DNA from: CAZJLP01 sp964546955
GTDB lineage: Bacteria; Verrucomicrobiota; Verrucomicrobiia; Opitutales; Opitutaceae
Direction: 5' to 3'
Length of the DNA: 64,000 bases
NCBI GenBank assembly: GCA_964546955.1
Contig: CAZJLP010000009.1
Location: 57,909-121,908 of the forward strand
Shown here: positions 16,092-25,633 of the stretch, piece by piece
How positions within the stretch are numbered: position 1 is the first letter of the stretch
Layout: each line of letters opens with the position of its first letter
The notes under the pieces: model-generated
Told to the model about the DNA's origin: nothing
Database searches by the model: none
Seen by the model: the letters and a program-made list of their open reading frames with translations, nothing else
Made by a program: the position numbers and the translations under genes

Positions 16092-19000
16092 TCAGACCGT
16101 GACCAACTCCTGAGGGGCAGTGGCCGGGGCCAACGTCTCGGGGGGCAGCTCCAGAATAAAAGTAGCGCCCTTGCCCGGGCCCTCGCTCGTGGCGGTGAGA
16201 GAGCCCCCCATCTGTTTCGCGGCCAGGGCGCTGCTGTGGAGACCGAAGCCGTGACCATCCTTCTTGGTCGTGAAGCCGAAGGCGAAAATCCGCGTCAGGT
16301 TCTCGGAAGCGATGCCCACTCCATTGTCCGTCACCAGAATCTGCACGCTGCCAGAGGATGACTTGCGCAGGCCGAGCGTGATGCGCCGGTCCGCGGGCGC
16401 TCTCTCGCCGACCGCCTCTTTGGCATTCCGCACCAGATTGACCAAAATCTGCAGCGCCTTTTGGCGCTCTACCTTGACCTCCGGCACGGGAAGATACTCG
16501 CGGGTGACGGTCACACCGTGGCGAGCCAGCGACGCTTCGCTGATGCGCACCGCGTACTCGATCAACTCGCTCGGGGGCACGACCTCGGTCAGCCCCGAAA
16601 CGCGCGCATGGCTCTGTTGGGCCGCGACAATCTGCTTGATGTGCTCGATGTTCTGCTGGAGCGCGACGATTTCCTTGGCCGCGCTCTCCTTCTCGCTCGT
16701 CAGCGACTCCGCCAACCTCGCGACGTAGGTCGGAATTTGTTTTGCGCGGGGATCGGAAGCGAAAAACTCGGCCACGCGTTCACCCTGTTCGAGCAGGAGT
16801 TCGCCCACGCGCGCCAAATTCGGGGTTTTCTGCGCACGGATGCGTTCGAGGGCGACCGTCGCCGACGTATTTACGCTGTTGAGGGCATTCCCGATGTTGT
16901 GGAGGACACCGGTGGCCACTTCGGCGATTCCGGCTAGCCGGGACGTCTCCACCAACTCCTTCTGGGCGAGCTTCAGCTTCTCTTCCGTCTCGCGGAAAAC
17001 GGTCATGTCCCAGAACAACACCTGAACCCCGATGGATTTGTTCTGGTTGTCGTAGAGCGGTACCTTTTTGACGTGCAGATAACGTTTTCCGGTCGGACGT
17101 TCGACCACGTTTTCATACTCCATCACCTGCCGGGTCTCCATGATATGCACGTCGTCCGCGCGGAATTTGGCGGCGCTCTGGGGCGGGTACAATTCGGCGT
17201 CCGTCTTGCCGATGATCTGTTCGGTCGGACGATTGTGGAGTTCCCCGAAGGCCGAATTCACATACGTGAATCGACCGGCTTCGTCCTTGCGGGCAATGAT
17301 CTGGGGCAAGCTCTCGACGAGGGAATGGTAGAAGTACTCCGACGCCCGCAACGTCTCATAGGACCGCGCCAGTTCGGCGGTGCGCTCCGCGACGCGACGC
17401 TCGAGTTCCGCGTTTTGCCGCTGCAGCAGCAGCGCGTTCTCCCGCAGCCGGCGCAAGCGCCACACATAAGAACCGACGCCGATTCCAATCGCGGTCGTGA
17501 TCGCGAGAGTCGTAAACCACCAGGTCTCATAAAAAAGAGGCAGAACACGAAAAGCTAGCTTGGCGGGCTTTTCGTTCCAGACACCGTCGTCATTCGACGC
17601 CTGGACATGAAATACGTAGTCACCGGCGGGCAGTCGCGCGTAGTGAACATTTCGCCTTCGGTCGGGCTTGCCCCAGTCGCGGTCGAGCGGCGTGAGTTGG
17701 GTTTTGAACTGCACCTTGTGCGGCGCGAGCAGGCTCGTGGCAGTGAAGTGCACAGCGATGTCCCGGCTCCCGGGGGGTATGGCGATCTCCTTCGTGATGT
17801 CCTGCACTACGCCATCCACCACGACTTGCTCGACAATGATGGATGGTTTGCGCTCGTTGAACTCCGCCTGGGAGGGTTTGATCACGGCAACGCCGCGGTT
17901 CGTGGGGAACAGGATCCGCCCGTCGCGCGTTTTCCATACGTTGGGCGAGCCCGGTTCGGTGCAGTCAGAATCGGGCAAGCCATCCTTCCGCGTGAAGGTC
18001 TGCTGAGGCAAAGCCACAAGTTTGCCGACGTCCAATTCCGCAAAGGCGAGGCGGCGCACCCGCATGATGCCGCGCGAGGACCCCAGCCAAAAATAGCCCT
18101 GCTCATCCTCCATCATGCTGACGATGGTGTCATCGATCAGGCCATGCCGCGATGTGTAGACCGACCACTTGTCGTCTTTGAAGCGCATCAAGCCGTAACC
18201 CGGCGTCATTGCCCAAATGGTGCCCTCGGTGTCTTCAAAAATCATGCGGGCGCTCGTTTTGGGCAGTCCGTCTTGCGTCGCGTACACTCGCCACTTACCC
18301 TCGTGAAGCCGGTACACGCCTTCGGCGGTTCCCGCCCAAACATCGCCGTTGCGAGCGCGGATCACCGAACGCACCGTGATATTCCGCCCCGAGAACGCGA
18401 TGACGAAGGTGCCGTCCGGTTTTCTTCGGTAGAGGGCGCCAATCGTTCCGATCCAATGCCCTCCCTCTCCGTCCGGCACGAAGCAGTAGACGCGACTGTC
18501 GAGGAGGCCCGGCAGGACGAAAGCGGGGTCCGCCGCGAGCTTCTTTCGCCACTGCTCCGCTTGCGCTGCAGAATAGAATCCTTCGAGTTTTCCCTCGGCC
18601 AAGCGATACAAACCGTATTCGGCTCCGATCCACAACGTCTGGTCGGGTTCCTCATAAAGGGCGTAGATTGCTGAAGTGATCGAAGCCAGTTCCGGCATAC
18701 GCGCGGCTCGTTCGCCAACGTACCGGTAGACGCCGCCGCTCCACAGCCCGATCAGAAAGGAACCGTCCTGGCGTTCGATCACCGTGTTCACCACGGTTTG
18801 GTCCAGCCCGTCGTGCTGATCGATCGCCTCCGCCGGCGAGTTCTTCAACCGGAACAACCCGGCGTTGCTCGCCACCCACAGCGCGCCCTCCTCGCTTTCG
18901 CGCACATTGCCAACGACGCTCGCTCCGAAGGCGGCGGGATAGGACGCGGGCATCACTTTGCCATCCCGCAGGCAGAACAGCCCCCCCGTTGTGCCTACCC

Positions 19001-19853
19001 AGAGCGTGCCGTCTCGGTCAGGGTAGATGCATTCGACCGAGGGACTCTTCAATCCTTCCGCCGGGGTGAACGCCTGAAGCGTGCCATCGGGATGCCGGCA
19101 ATAGAGCCCGGCGGTCGTGCCCAACCACAGCTTGCCGTCGGGACGTTGCACCAACGCGGTGTAACCCACCTCCGGGTAGCCGGCAGTGCCGGATAACTTT
19201 TGTAATTCAGCGCCTTTTTGCCTCCAGAGCCCTGACCCCAGTCCAAAAAGAAAACTCCCATCCTCCATCTGCAGGGTGGTACGAATGGAACGCAGGTTAT
19301 CGCTGGCGCGGGCCCACGCCTCCTCCGCTCCGTGCGGCACCACTTTGCCGTCGCGCAGAAAAACCGGGCCACGAGTCGTGCCCGCGACGAGAAGGCCTTC
19401 GCGCGTGAACATGACCGAACGCACATATCGGTCCGGCAAACCCTGCTCCGTATCGTAACGTTTGAATTTCCCGTCTTTGTAGTGAAACAAGCCAAAGTTC
19501 GCCCCGAACCACAGCGATCCGTCGGCCGCTTCGACCACGTCGTAAAAATTACTCGTATTTAGTTCAGGCTCATTCGCATGGGTGAAAACCGTGAATTGAA
19601 TGCCGTCGAAGCGCGCAATGCCGCCGGCGGTCGCGAGCCAGAGGTAGCCGTCGCGAGTCTGCACGATCGCTCTGATCCTGGTGGAGGGAAGTCCTTCCTC
19701 GGTAAACCAACCGTCGATCGAATAGCGGTCCGGTTTAGTAGAAAGATCGAGCCCCCGGACCGCGCCGGTCGCGAAGGAGAGAACGAACGCGGCCCAGGCC
19801 ACGCGGCAAAACGCGTGAGCGGAGATGAACGGAGGGCTGAAGCGGAGAGGCAT
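16092..19853 (-). CDS. Periplasmic beta-propeller sensor histidine kinase 1
   Basis: 1253 residues. After a signal peptide/anchor come about a dozen Reg_prop blades (patterns such as LWVGTTGGLF, LWIGAEYGLYRL), a Y_Y_Y domain (about 690-760), one membrane helix (TLAITTAIGIGVGSYVW), a coiled coil, a PAS domain (YFYHSLVESLPQIIARKDE), and a divergent HisKA with GVLHNIGNALNS (His985). The ATPase domain has NLVRNAKEA, DNGVGIA and GHGFGLHSSALA. There is no receiver or DNA-binding domain, unlike Bacteroidetes hybrid systems. It lies 149 bp downstream of the GH2 gene on the same strand, so it may sense a product of that locus. Closely related to kinases 2 and 3 at 56-64 kb. Confidence 0.93.
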   Translation of the reverse strand: MPLRFSPPFISAHAFCRVAWAAFVLSFATGAVRGLDLSTKPDRYSIDGWFTEEGLPSTRIRAIVQTRDGYLWLATAGGIARFDGIQFTVFTHANEPELNTSNFYDVVEAADGSLWFGANFGLFHYKDGKFKRYDTEQGLPDRYVRSVMFTREGLLVAGTTRGPVFLRDGKVVPHGAEEAWARASDNLRSIRTTLQMEDGSFLFGLGSGLWRQKGAELQKLSGTAGYPEVGYTALVQRPDGKLWLGTTAGLYCRHPDGTLQAFTPAEGLKSPSVECIYPDRDGTLWVGTTGGLFCLRDGKVMPASYPAAFGASVVGNVRESEEGALWVASNAGLFRLKNSPAEAIDQHDGLDQTVVNTVIERQDGSFLIGLWSGGVYRYVGERAARMPELASITSAIYALYEEPDQTLWIGAEYGLYRLAEGKLEGFYSAAQAEQWRKKLAADPAFVLPGLLDSRVYCFVPDGEGGHWIGTIGALYRRKPDGTFVIAFSGRNITVRSVIRARNGDVWAGTAEGVYRLHEGKWRVYATQDGLPKTSARMIFEDTEGTIWAMTPGYGLMRFKDDKWSVYTSRHGLIDDTIVSMMEDEQGYFWLGSSRGIMRVRRLAFAELDVGKLVALPQQTFTRKDGLPDSDCTEPGSPNVWKTRDGRILFPTNRGVAVIKPSQAEFNERKPSIIVEQVVVDGVVQDITKEIAIPPGSRDIAVHFTATSLLAPHKVQFKTQLTPLDRDWGKPDRRRNVHYARLPAGDYVFHVQASNDDGVWNEKPAKLAFRVLPLFYETWWFTTLAITTAIGIGVGSYVWRLRRLRENALLLQRQNAELERRVAERTAELARSYETLRASEYFYHSLVESLPQIIARKDEAGRFTYVNSAFGELHNRPTEQIIGKTDAELYPPQSAAKFRADDVHIMETRQVMEYENVVERPTGKRYLHVKKVPLYDNQNKSIGVQVLFWDMTVFRETEEKLKLAQKELVETSRLAGIAEVATGVLHNIGNALNSVNTSATVALERIRAQKTPNLARVGELLLEQGERVAEFFASDPRAKQIPTYVARLAESLTSEKESAAKEIVALQQNIEHIKQIVAAQQSHARVSGLTEVVPPSELIEYAVRISEASLARHGVTVTREYLPVPEVKVERQKALQILVNLVRNAKEAVGERAPADRRITLGLRKSSSGSVQILVTDNGVGIASENLTRIFAFGFTTKKDGHGFGLHSSALAAKQMGGSLTATSEGPGKGATFILELPPETLAPATAPQELVTV

Positions 19854-20002
19854 CCTAAAGCAAGAAGCTGGAGTACCGCCAAGCGGACTCAGGCTGGTTA
19901 CTTATGTCATCGTCACCCTACGGTCGCACTTGACCATAAGTTTACGACGACCGCCGGGGTTCGAGCGGGCGCGAAGGGCGGTTCCGCGGGAAACGCTGCA
20001 AG

Positions 20003-23000
20003 CTACTTTTTCTCTGATATAAACACGACATACATATGGGCCGCCTTGGCTGAATTGTCCTCTGTATTGGGCCCGAACGTGATGCTTTCGTCCTTCGGAA
20101 TGTCGCGCTGAAAGATCGTCAACGTGTGGCCGGGCAACTTCATGATTTGCGGGGTCTGTCGGAAATCCCTGAGCAGCCACGCCGGCCGAGGGAGTCGATC
20201 ATCATGGGCGACGGACACGACGCTCGGCCCCTTCACCGCCATCTCCATCAGATCCACGGCGCTGTAGAGCGCATCGCTCTCCGCCGCCTGAACCCAATCG
20301 GCGCCTTCCAGGGACGAAGGCAGATCGGTAAAGGCAAACTCGCGGTCCACATAGACGTTTTTCCCGTTTTTCGCTTTTTGCTCGATATGGACGATCGTGG
20401 TCGGACCGGAATACGAAAACGTTTTGATCAGTGGTGTGATTTGCGCGACGCGTTGCCGGCGCGCGCGGTTATCCTCGGTGGAAGATCCCGTGAGCACCCA
20501 TTCAGGCGCGGTGGCGGGCAAGGGGGTCGCCGGTAGCGCAGGCAGCGACTTTGCCACTCCGTCGGTCACGGCAAAAGGCTTCGCCTCAACCGTGATCGAA
20601 GCCGGTTTCAGATTCGCACTCGTCGCCTTCACCGTGATCTTTCCGGGCGTGCGCGTGGCACGCACCGCGACCCGGTTGACCCCCGCCTCGATGTCCAGGT
20701 ACGGGTGATTGATCGATTTCGGCTTTCCGCTGTTGTAGCCACCCCGCCATATGCCCGGCCCTTCCATCTGGAAATCGACTCGCTGCTGCACGGTGGGGCA
20801 GCGGCGGCCCTTGTCGTCGACCGCTTCGACATCGATCAAGACGACGTCCGAGCCGTCCGCCAAAAGGCCCGCCGGGCCCGTGATGGTCGTGAGCCGGAGC
20901 GCCACGGGAGCGCCGGCAGTCTGCTTGACCTGCTGCGCAACTTCCCGGCCGCCCGAGTAGGCGACGGCTTTTACTTCGCCTGCTTCCCATTTCACCTTGT
21001 CGAAGAGAAACAGGTAACGGTCGGCCGTCGGGCCCTGGCGCCCGATGGACTTGCCGTTGACGAACAACTCCACCTCCTCCGCGTTGGAGACCACGTAGAC
21101 CGGCTTGATGGTATCCGGATGCGGCCGGCGCGAACCGTTCTCGATGGTTTCGGTGGGGTAAGACCAATGACCGATGATATGCACCCCCGGTTCGTCCCGG
21201 AAGACCACCTGGCAGGCGTAGTACGCTTCCTTTGGCAGCCGGACGCCATCGACTTCGCCGCTGGCTCGGGCGACCTCCACGGATACCCGGCCGCCACTGG
21301 TCGAGTCGGAAAAAATCCAATTGGCACCGCCGCTGTGTTCGTTCGGTCCGAGCATGCGCACGTACTGGCTTACCTGGTTGGCGGCGAACTCCTCCGAAGT
21401 CAGGTGGTAGGTCTGCCCTTTCGCCTCATGATAGCCGAAGTTCGGCGGCGAGAAATTATCCCACACCCGGCGCGGCGACTCCTCCCGATTGTATTCACCT
21501 TCAACTACAGGCAAATCGGGGATTTCGCGGCCGCCCTGGGTGCCGATGCCGACGTCCATGAACTCGGCGGTGACTTGGTCCGCCCGGCGATGGGCGTACG
21601 CGCGCCCGCCGTGCGGGTCGTACTTGTCCATATAGCCGCGCAGTTCCGCCGCGTGCTCCCGGCTGACCTTTTGGTTCCCGCCTTCCCAGATCAGAATCGA
21701 GGGATTGTTGCGGAAGTAGATGATCAAATCGCGAAACGCCTCGGCTCGCAGCCGCCAGGCGGCACCGACCGTGTCGTGCTCGCCGTCCACGCCTGGCTGG
21801 AGCGTGATCAAACCGAGGCGATCGCTTGATGCGATCAAGCTCGGTCCCGCGGGCGTATGGCCCCAGCGCACAAAATTGCCGCCTGCGTCTTTCATCAAAA
21901 CCATCGTGTAGTGATGGAGCCAATCAGGCTGGGCCGCGCCCAGCCCGGCCCACTCGTTGGTCGGCTTCTGGCCCCAGCCTTGCAGCTTCAAATGCCGGCC
22001 GTTGATAAAAAATCCGTGTTGGGCGTCCCAGCGGACGGTGCGGATGCCGAGCGGGAACTCATGGGTGTCGACGATGTTGACCCCCTGCGCGCGCACCGTG
22101 CAAACAGCGCGATAGAGGTAGGGATAAGCAGGCTCCCAGAGCCGGGGATTCTTCAGACGGCCGGAGAGCTTGTACTCGTTCCGCGAGCCGGCGGCAATGG
22201 ACTCCGTTTCGTTCATCGACAGCACCGATTTTCCGTCCTGATCGAACACTTCGACCTGAACTTCGACGTCTTCGCCACTCTTCCGGTCGTTGCGCACCGG
22301 AATCTCGAAATTCAACCGGGCCGACTCCGTGGTGATCTCGGAAGCATAGGCGTAGGGCCCGACCGTCTTGAGAAAGCTGTAGAGCGGAAGCGTGATGTGC
22401 AGAGGGTCCGTGACATGCAGAAATACATTGCGATAAATGCCTCCATGCGCCGGGTGCCAATGCGGGTTGTTCCAGGGAATAAACTCGGCGGTCAGCTTCT
22501 CCGACTCCTCCGGCAACGTCGCGTTGATTTCCGTATGCAGTTTCGAAAGGTTGGGATTGTTCGTGGGCTTGGGAGGCGGCGGCAGCCCCTTGTCGCTTTT
22601 TTCGTTCTTCTCGGTCTTCTCGCCTTTCTCCTTCTTTGCGTCCGGCCTTTGCGAAGGCAGCGGATCCTCCATGAAACGGTTGTCGCACATCACGGCGATC
22701 ACGTTCGGCCGGCCGAAAACCAAGTGCGGCGTCAGATCGAAGCCGAAGGGGACAAAACCGGTTTTGCTGGTGCCGAGCAGCTTTCCATTCAGGTAGACGT
22801 CGGCGACCTGGCGGACACCTTCGAACTCGATAAACACCTTTTTGCCCTTGTAGGAATCGGGCAGCGTGAAGCTCTTGCGGTACCAGGTGCGGCCACTCCA
22901 CTGCATCGTCTCGCCCCGGTGCCCGGGCTCCGACCAGTCGTCGAAGGTGTCTTCGTCGTTATAGGTGTGGGGAGCCGACACCGGCTTCCAACTCTTGTCG

Positions 23001-23173
23001 TTGAAGTCCGCCGCCCATGCTCCTTTTTCGTCGGTTTTTACGAACCTCCAGTCGGGATTGAAGTTGATCTTTTCACCGGCCCGGGCCGCGACCCCAAGAC
23101 AGGAGCAAACAATCAAGGAAAGGGAGCCTGCTACCGCGCGGGCCAGCGGGCGGGACACAACAAAGATACGCAT
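20003..23173 (-). CDS. Glycoside hydrolase family 2 protein, exported
   Basis: 1056 residues with an N-terminal signal (MRIFVVSRPLARAVAGSLSL and following). Domains: GH2 jelly roll (about 40-165), a Lys/Glu-rich insert at 178-203 (DAKKEKGEKTEKNEK), an Ig-like domain, a TIM barrel, then a DUF4982-like and further beta domains. The barrel motif that usually reads NHPSIxxWxxGNE reads NNPSILIWEGGNQ, so the acid/base Glu is Gln501. The nucleophile region VVEGEYNREE keeps Glu560. Start 23173 removes 69 upstream in-frame residues with no signal. Probably a periplasmic or outer-surface beta-galactosidase-like enzyme with altered chemistry or substrate. Divergent from the DUF5696 gene. Confidence 0.88.
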   Translation of the reverse strand: MRIFVVSRPLARAVAGSLSLIVCSCLGVAARAGEKINFNPDWRFVKTDEKGAWAADFNDKSWKPVSAPHTYNDEDTFDDWSEPGHRGETMQWSGRTWYRKSFTLPDSYKGKKVFIEFEGVRQVADVYLNGKLLGTSKTGFVPFGFDLTPHLVFGRPNVIAVMCDNRFMEDPLPSQRPDAKKEKGEKTEKNEKSDKGLPPPPKPTNNPNLSKLHTEINATLPEESEKLTAEFIPWNNPHWHPAHGGIYRNVFLHVTDPLHITLPLYSFLKTVGPYAYASEITTESARLNFEIPVRNDRKSGEDVEVQVEVFDQDGKSVLSMNETESIAAGSRNEYKLSGRLKNPRLWEPAYPYLYRAVCTVRAQGVNIVDTHEFPLGIRTVRWDAQHGFFINGRHLKLQGWGQKPTNEWAGLGAAQPDWLHHYTMVLMKDAGGNFVRWGHTPAGPSLIASSDRLGLITLQPGVDGEHDTVGAAWRLRAEAFRDLIIYFRNNPSILIWEGGNQKVSREHAAELRGYMDKYDPHGGRAYAHRRADQVTAEFMDVGIGTQGGREIPDLPVVEGEYNREESPRRVWDNFSPPNFGYHEAKGQTYHLTSEEFAANQVSQYVRMLGPNEHSGGANWIFSDSTSGGRVSVEVARASGEVDGVRLPKEAYYACQVVFRDEPGVHIIGHWSYPTETIENGSRRPHPDTIKPVYVVSNAEEVELFVNGKSIGRQGPTADRYLFLFDKVKWEAGEVKAVAYSGGREVAQQVKQTAGAPVALRLTTITGPAGLLADGSDVVLIDVEAVDDKGRRCPTVQQRVDFQMEGPGIWRGGYNSGKPKSINHPYLDIEAGVNRVAVRATRTPGKITVKATSANLKPASITVEAKPFAVTDGVAKSLPALPATPLPATAPEWVLTGSSTEDNRARRQRVAQITPLIKTFSYSGPTTIVHIEQKAKNGKNVYVDREFAFTDLPSSLEGADWVQAAESDALYSAVDLMEMAVKGPSVVSVAHDDRLPRPAWLLRDFRQTPQIMKLPGHTLTIFQRDIPKDESITFGPNTEDNSAKAAHMYVVFISEKK

Positions 23174-23367
23174 AGGTGAGAACCTAAAATACACCGGCTT
23201 TTTCCAAGAACATCCAGAGAATTTCATGTATACGCCGCGGGGACAGGGGGCTAACCATCCGACCGTACCTCGTGCTGGGCCTGCGGTTTGCGCGCGCGGC
23301 GTCACATGAAGTGCCGATTCCAGAGTTGCCAGAAGGGGGCGTCGTGGTCTTTGAAGGGGTCCCCCCA

Positions 23368-23384
23368 TAAAACGGCTCAACCGT
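23368..23384. promoter_or_regulatory. Candidate operator in the GH2 / DUF5696 divergent region
   Basis: AAACGG (23368-23373) and CCGTTT (23379-23384) form a 6-bp inverted repeat with 5-bp spacing, ending 22 bp before the DUF5696 start codon. Size and placement suit a repressor site of a sugar regulator. No regulator gene of LacI or GntR type lies in the window. Confidence 0.3.
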
Positions 23385-23406
23385 TTCCCAAACCTGTGCT
23401 AAACTT

Positions 23407-25482
23407 ATGAACAACTTGCATCCGTTGTCGCGGGCGCTGCTTTGCGCAGCCGCCTTGAGCCCCTTCTTTTCCAGCCTTTTGGCCCAACCGCTTCCGCGCA
23501 AGGATTGGGGCGCCCCTCTGGTCGAGATTTCCGAGTCCGCTGGAAAATGGACCGTCGCCGGCCAGAAAAACACGTTTACGCTCACTGTAGCAGACCTGGG
23601 AGTCCAGCTTCAGGGCGGCGCGGCCAGTTGGACACTCGTGCCCTCTCGAGCCGAGGATCTGAAACTGAGGTCAGGCGGAATGGAGTTCGGCGTCCGGCTG
23701 GCCGACGCGGGAAAAAAAACGATCGTTCCCTACGACACCGGGTTCAAGACCGGCATCAAGCTAACGCTGAGCCAATGGACGCCGCCTTCGGGAGGGGCCC
23801 CAGTCGACTTGCCGCTCCATCTCACGCTCACGCTCGAGGGCAAGGAGGAGGAGCTCGCGTTCACCGTCGCCGCGGAGGAATCGCAAAATGCCGTTGTCCG
23901 TCAATTGGACTGGCCCGCCGCGCTGGACTCGCGAGAAATCGATCACACGATTCTCAATCACTACCGCGGCATCTTGCTTCCGCGCACCTGGGCCCAGGAC
24001 TACAACCCGATTCGCGGCGATTCGGAGTTTCGCAAGGACAGCAGCGAGATCCAGAGCGACGTGGTCGAATGCTGGTCCCAGCCTTGGTGGGGGTTTCAAA
24101 AAGGGCCTTCGGCCTTGATGGTGTTGATCGAAACTCCTGACGACGGGGCCTATCAATGGAGTCATCCCGCCGGCGGCCCCACCGTCATCGGCCCTCGTTG
24201 GAGGGGTCAGTTGGGCAAGCTCGGTTACGTCCGGACCGGCCGCATGATATTCTTCGAAAAGGGCACGTATGTCGACCTGGCCAAACGGTATCGCGCCCAT
24301 GCCATTGAGACTGGGCTTTGGGTACCGCTGACAGCCAAAATCGCGCGTACGCCAAAGGTGGCCGAACTGATCGGCACGATCGAGTCGCGCGTGAGCATTC
24401 TGCGCGACATCGTTCCCGAGAGCCGCCTCTACAATAAAGAGAAGCCTGAGACGAATTACCGGCTGACGCCCTTCGCGGAGCGCGCGAAACAACTGCGCGA
24501 ACTTAAAGCCAAAGGGATCGAACGCTTCAATCTGGTGCTCACCGGCTGGCCGCGCAAAGGCTACGATCGGGAACATCCGGATGGCTTGCCGGTGGCGCCG
24601 GCGGCGGGCGGCTGGGAAGGGATGAAACTGCTGGCCGAAACCTGCAAGGAACTGGGCTACCTTTTCACCCTGCACGATCAGTACCGCGACTACTACGTAG
24701 AAGCTCCGTCGTACAAACCGCAGTTCGCCGTCCACGAGGAGGACGAAACCAGCGCGCCTTCCATCTTTCCCGGCACCCGCTTCGGTTCGTGGAAGGAAGG
24801 ACGCCTTTCCTTCCTCGCCGCCTGGGATGGAGGGAAACAGACCTACCTCAATCCGCGCATGATGCTCGGGCATCTGAGAAAGAACTACCAGGGCATCCTG
24901 GCCCAGGGAATCCATCCCCACGGAAGTTATCTCGACGTATTCGGCTACGTACCTCCGGACCAAGACTTCAATCCCGAGCACCGCACGACCCGCACGGAGG
25001 CCAAGGCCGAGATCGCGAAACTGTACCAATGGACCCGCGCTCACTTGGGAGTCGTGGGCACGGAGGCAGGCGTCGACTGGACCGTTCCTTACACGGACTA
25101 TTCCTCGCCCCTCGGGCCCGGCAAAGCCGGAATCCCGGTGCCGCTCTTCGGTTTGGTGTACCACGATGCGGTGATGACCCCCTACGAGCCGCGCGGCGGC
25201 GAAGCGCGAATGAACCGCGACGACCGTCCCAACTGGCTCTACGGCATTCTGAACGGAGCGATGCCTCGCGTGGGCCTCACCGCCATCGATCAACACCGCG
25301 CGATCCTGGACTCCATGGTGGCGCTCCATAAACGCGTCGCCCTTCTTCAGATGACGAACCACGAGTTTGTCGACGGCGGCAACACGAAGGAACGCACGAC
25401 GTTCTCCGACGGCACCACCGTAACGGTCGATTGGAGCACGAAGACGTTCACGGTCAGTCCCGAACTCCCCGCAAAAAAGTAA
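23407..25482 (+). CDS. Exported DUF5696-type putative glycoside hydrolase
   Basis: 691 residues with a cleavable signal (MNNLHPLSRALLCAAALSPF then SLLAQ). An N-terminal beta-rich domain (about 30-290) precedes a TIM-barrel-like region with LVLTGWPRKGYD, LGYLFTLHDQYRDYY, HGSYLDVFGYVPP and GVVGTEAGVDWTVPY. Acidic residues in the SYLDVFG and GTEAGVDW strands are placed like catalytic residues of large retaining hydrolases such as GH101/GH129, but the family match is from memory of the DUF5696 group and is not certain. It is the first gene of a co-directional set with an alcohol dehydrogenase and a Gfo/Idh/MocA oxidoreductase. Confidence 0.7.
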   Translation: MNNLHPLSRALLCAAALSPFFSSLLAQPLPRKDWGAPLVEISESAGKWTVAGQKNTFTLTVADLGVQLQGGAASWTLVPSRAEDLKLRSGGMEFGVRLADAGKKTIVPYDTGFKTGIKLTLSQWTPPSGGAPVDLPLHLTLTLEGKEEELAFTVAAEESQNAVVRQLDWPAALDSREIDHTILNHYRGILLPRTWAQDYNPIRGDSEFRKDSSEIQSDVVECWSQPWWGFQKGPSALMVLIETPDDGAYQWSHPAGGPTVIGPRWRGQLGKLGYVRTGRMIFFEKGTYVDLAKRYRAHAIETGLWVPLTAKIARTPKVAELIGTIESRVSILRDIVPESRLYNKEKPETNYRLTPFAERAKQLRELKAKGIERFNLVLTGWPRKGYDREHPDGLPVAPAAGGWEGMKLLAETCKELGYLFTLHDQYRDYYVEAPSYKPQFAVHEEDETSAPSIFPGTRFGSWKEGRLSFLAAWDGGKQTYLNPRMMLGHLRKNYQGILAQGIHPHGSYLDVFGYVPPDQDFNPEHRTTRTEAKAEIAKLYQWTRAHLGVVGTEAGVDWTVPYTDYSSPLGPGKAGIPVPLFGLVYHDAVMTPYEPRGGEARMNRDDRPNWLYGILNGAMPRVGLTAIDQHRAILDSMVALHKRVALLQMTNHEFVDGGNTKERTTFSDGTTVTVDWSTKTFTVSPELPAKK

Positions 25483-25537
25483 TCCGCCCTCATCGGTCCT
25501 TTGAACCTAAAGCAAGGCGGCGAAGAGCGCGACCTTT

Positions 25538-25555
25538 CGTTCAATGGTTTGAACG
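25538..25555. promoter_or_regulatory. 18-bp inverted repeat upstream of the alcohol dehydrogenase
   Basis: CGTTCAA (25538-25544), spacer TGGT, TTGAACG (25549-25555). It lies 79 bp before the GTG start in the 151-bp gap after the DUF5696 gene. It could be an operator or a weak hairpin; no T-run follows. Confidence 0.35.
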
Positions 25556-25633
25556 GATCGTGTCGTTTTCCCGCCTGTTCTGCCTTGAAGGATTGTCCTC
25601 TCGACCCCTGGCTGTACTGCTAACGTTTTCCCC

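Noticed and set aside
16092..19853. Kinase 1 as a hybrid two-component system with receiver and AraC domains
   Set aside because: The protein ends 25-30 residues after the ATPase domain; no REC or HTH sequence follows.
21857..23179. 440-codon frame antisense to the GH2 gene
   Set aside because: Shadow frame; the GH2 gene has signal, domains and motifs.
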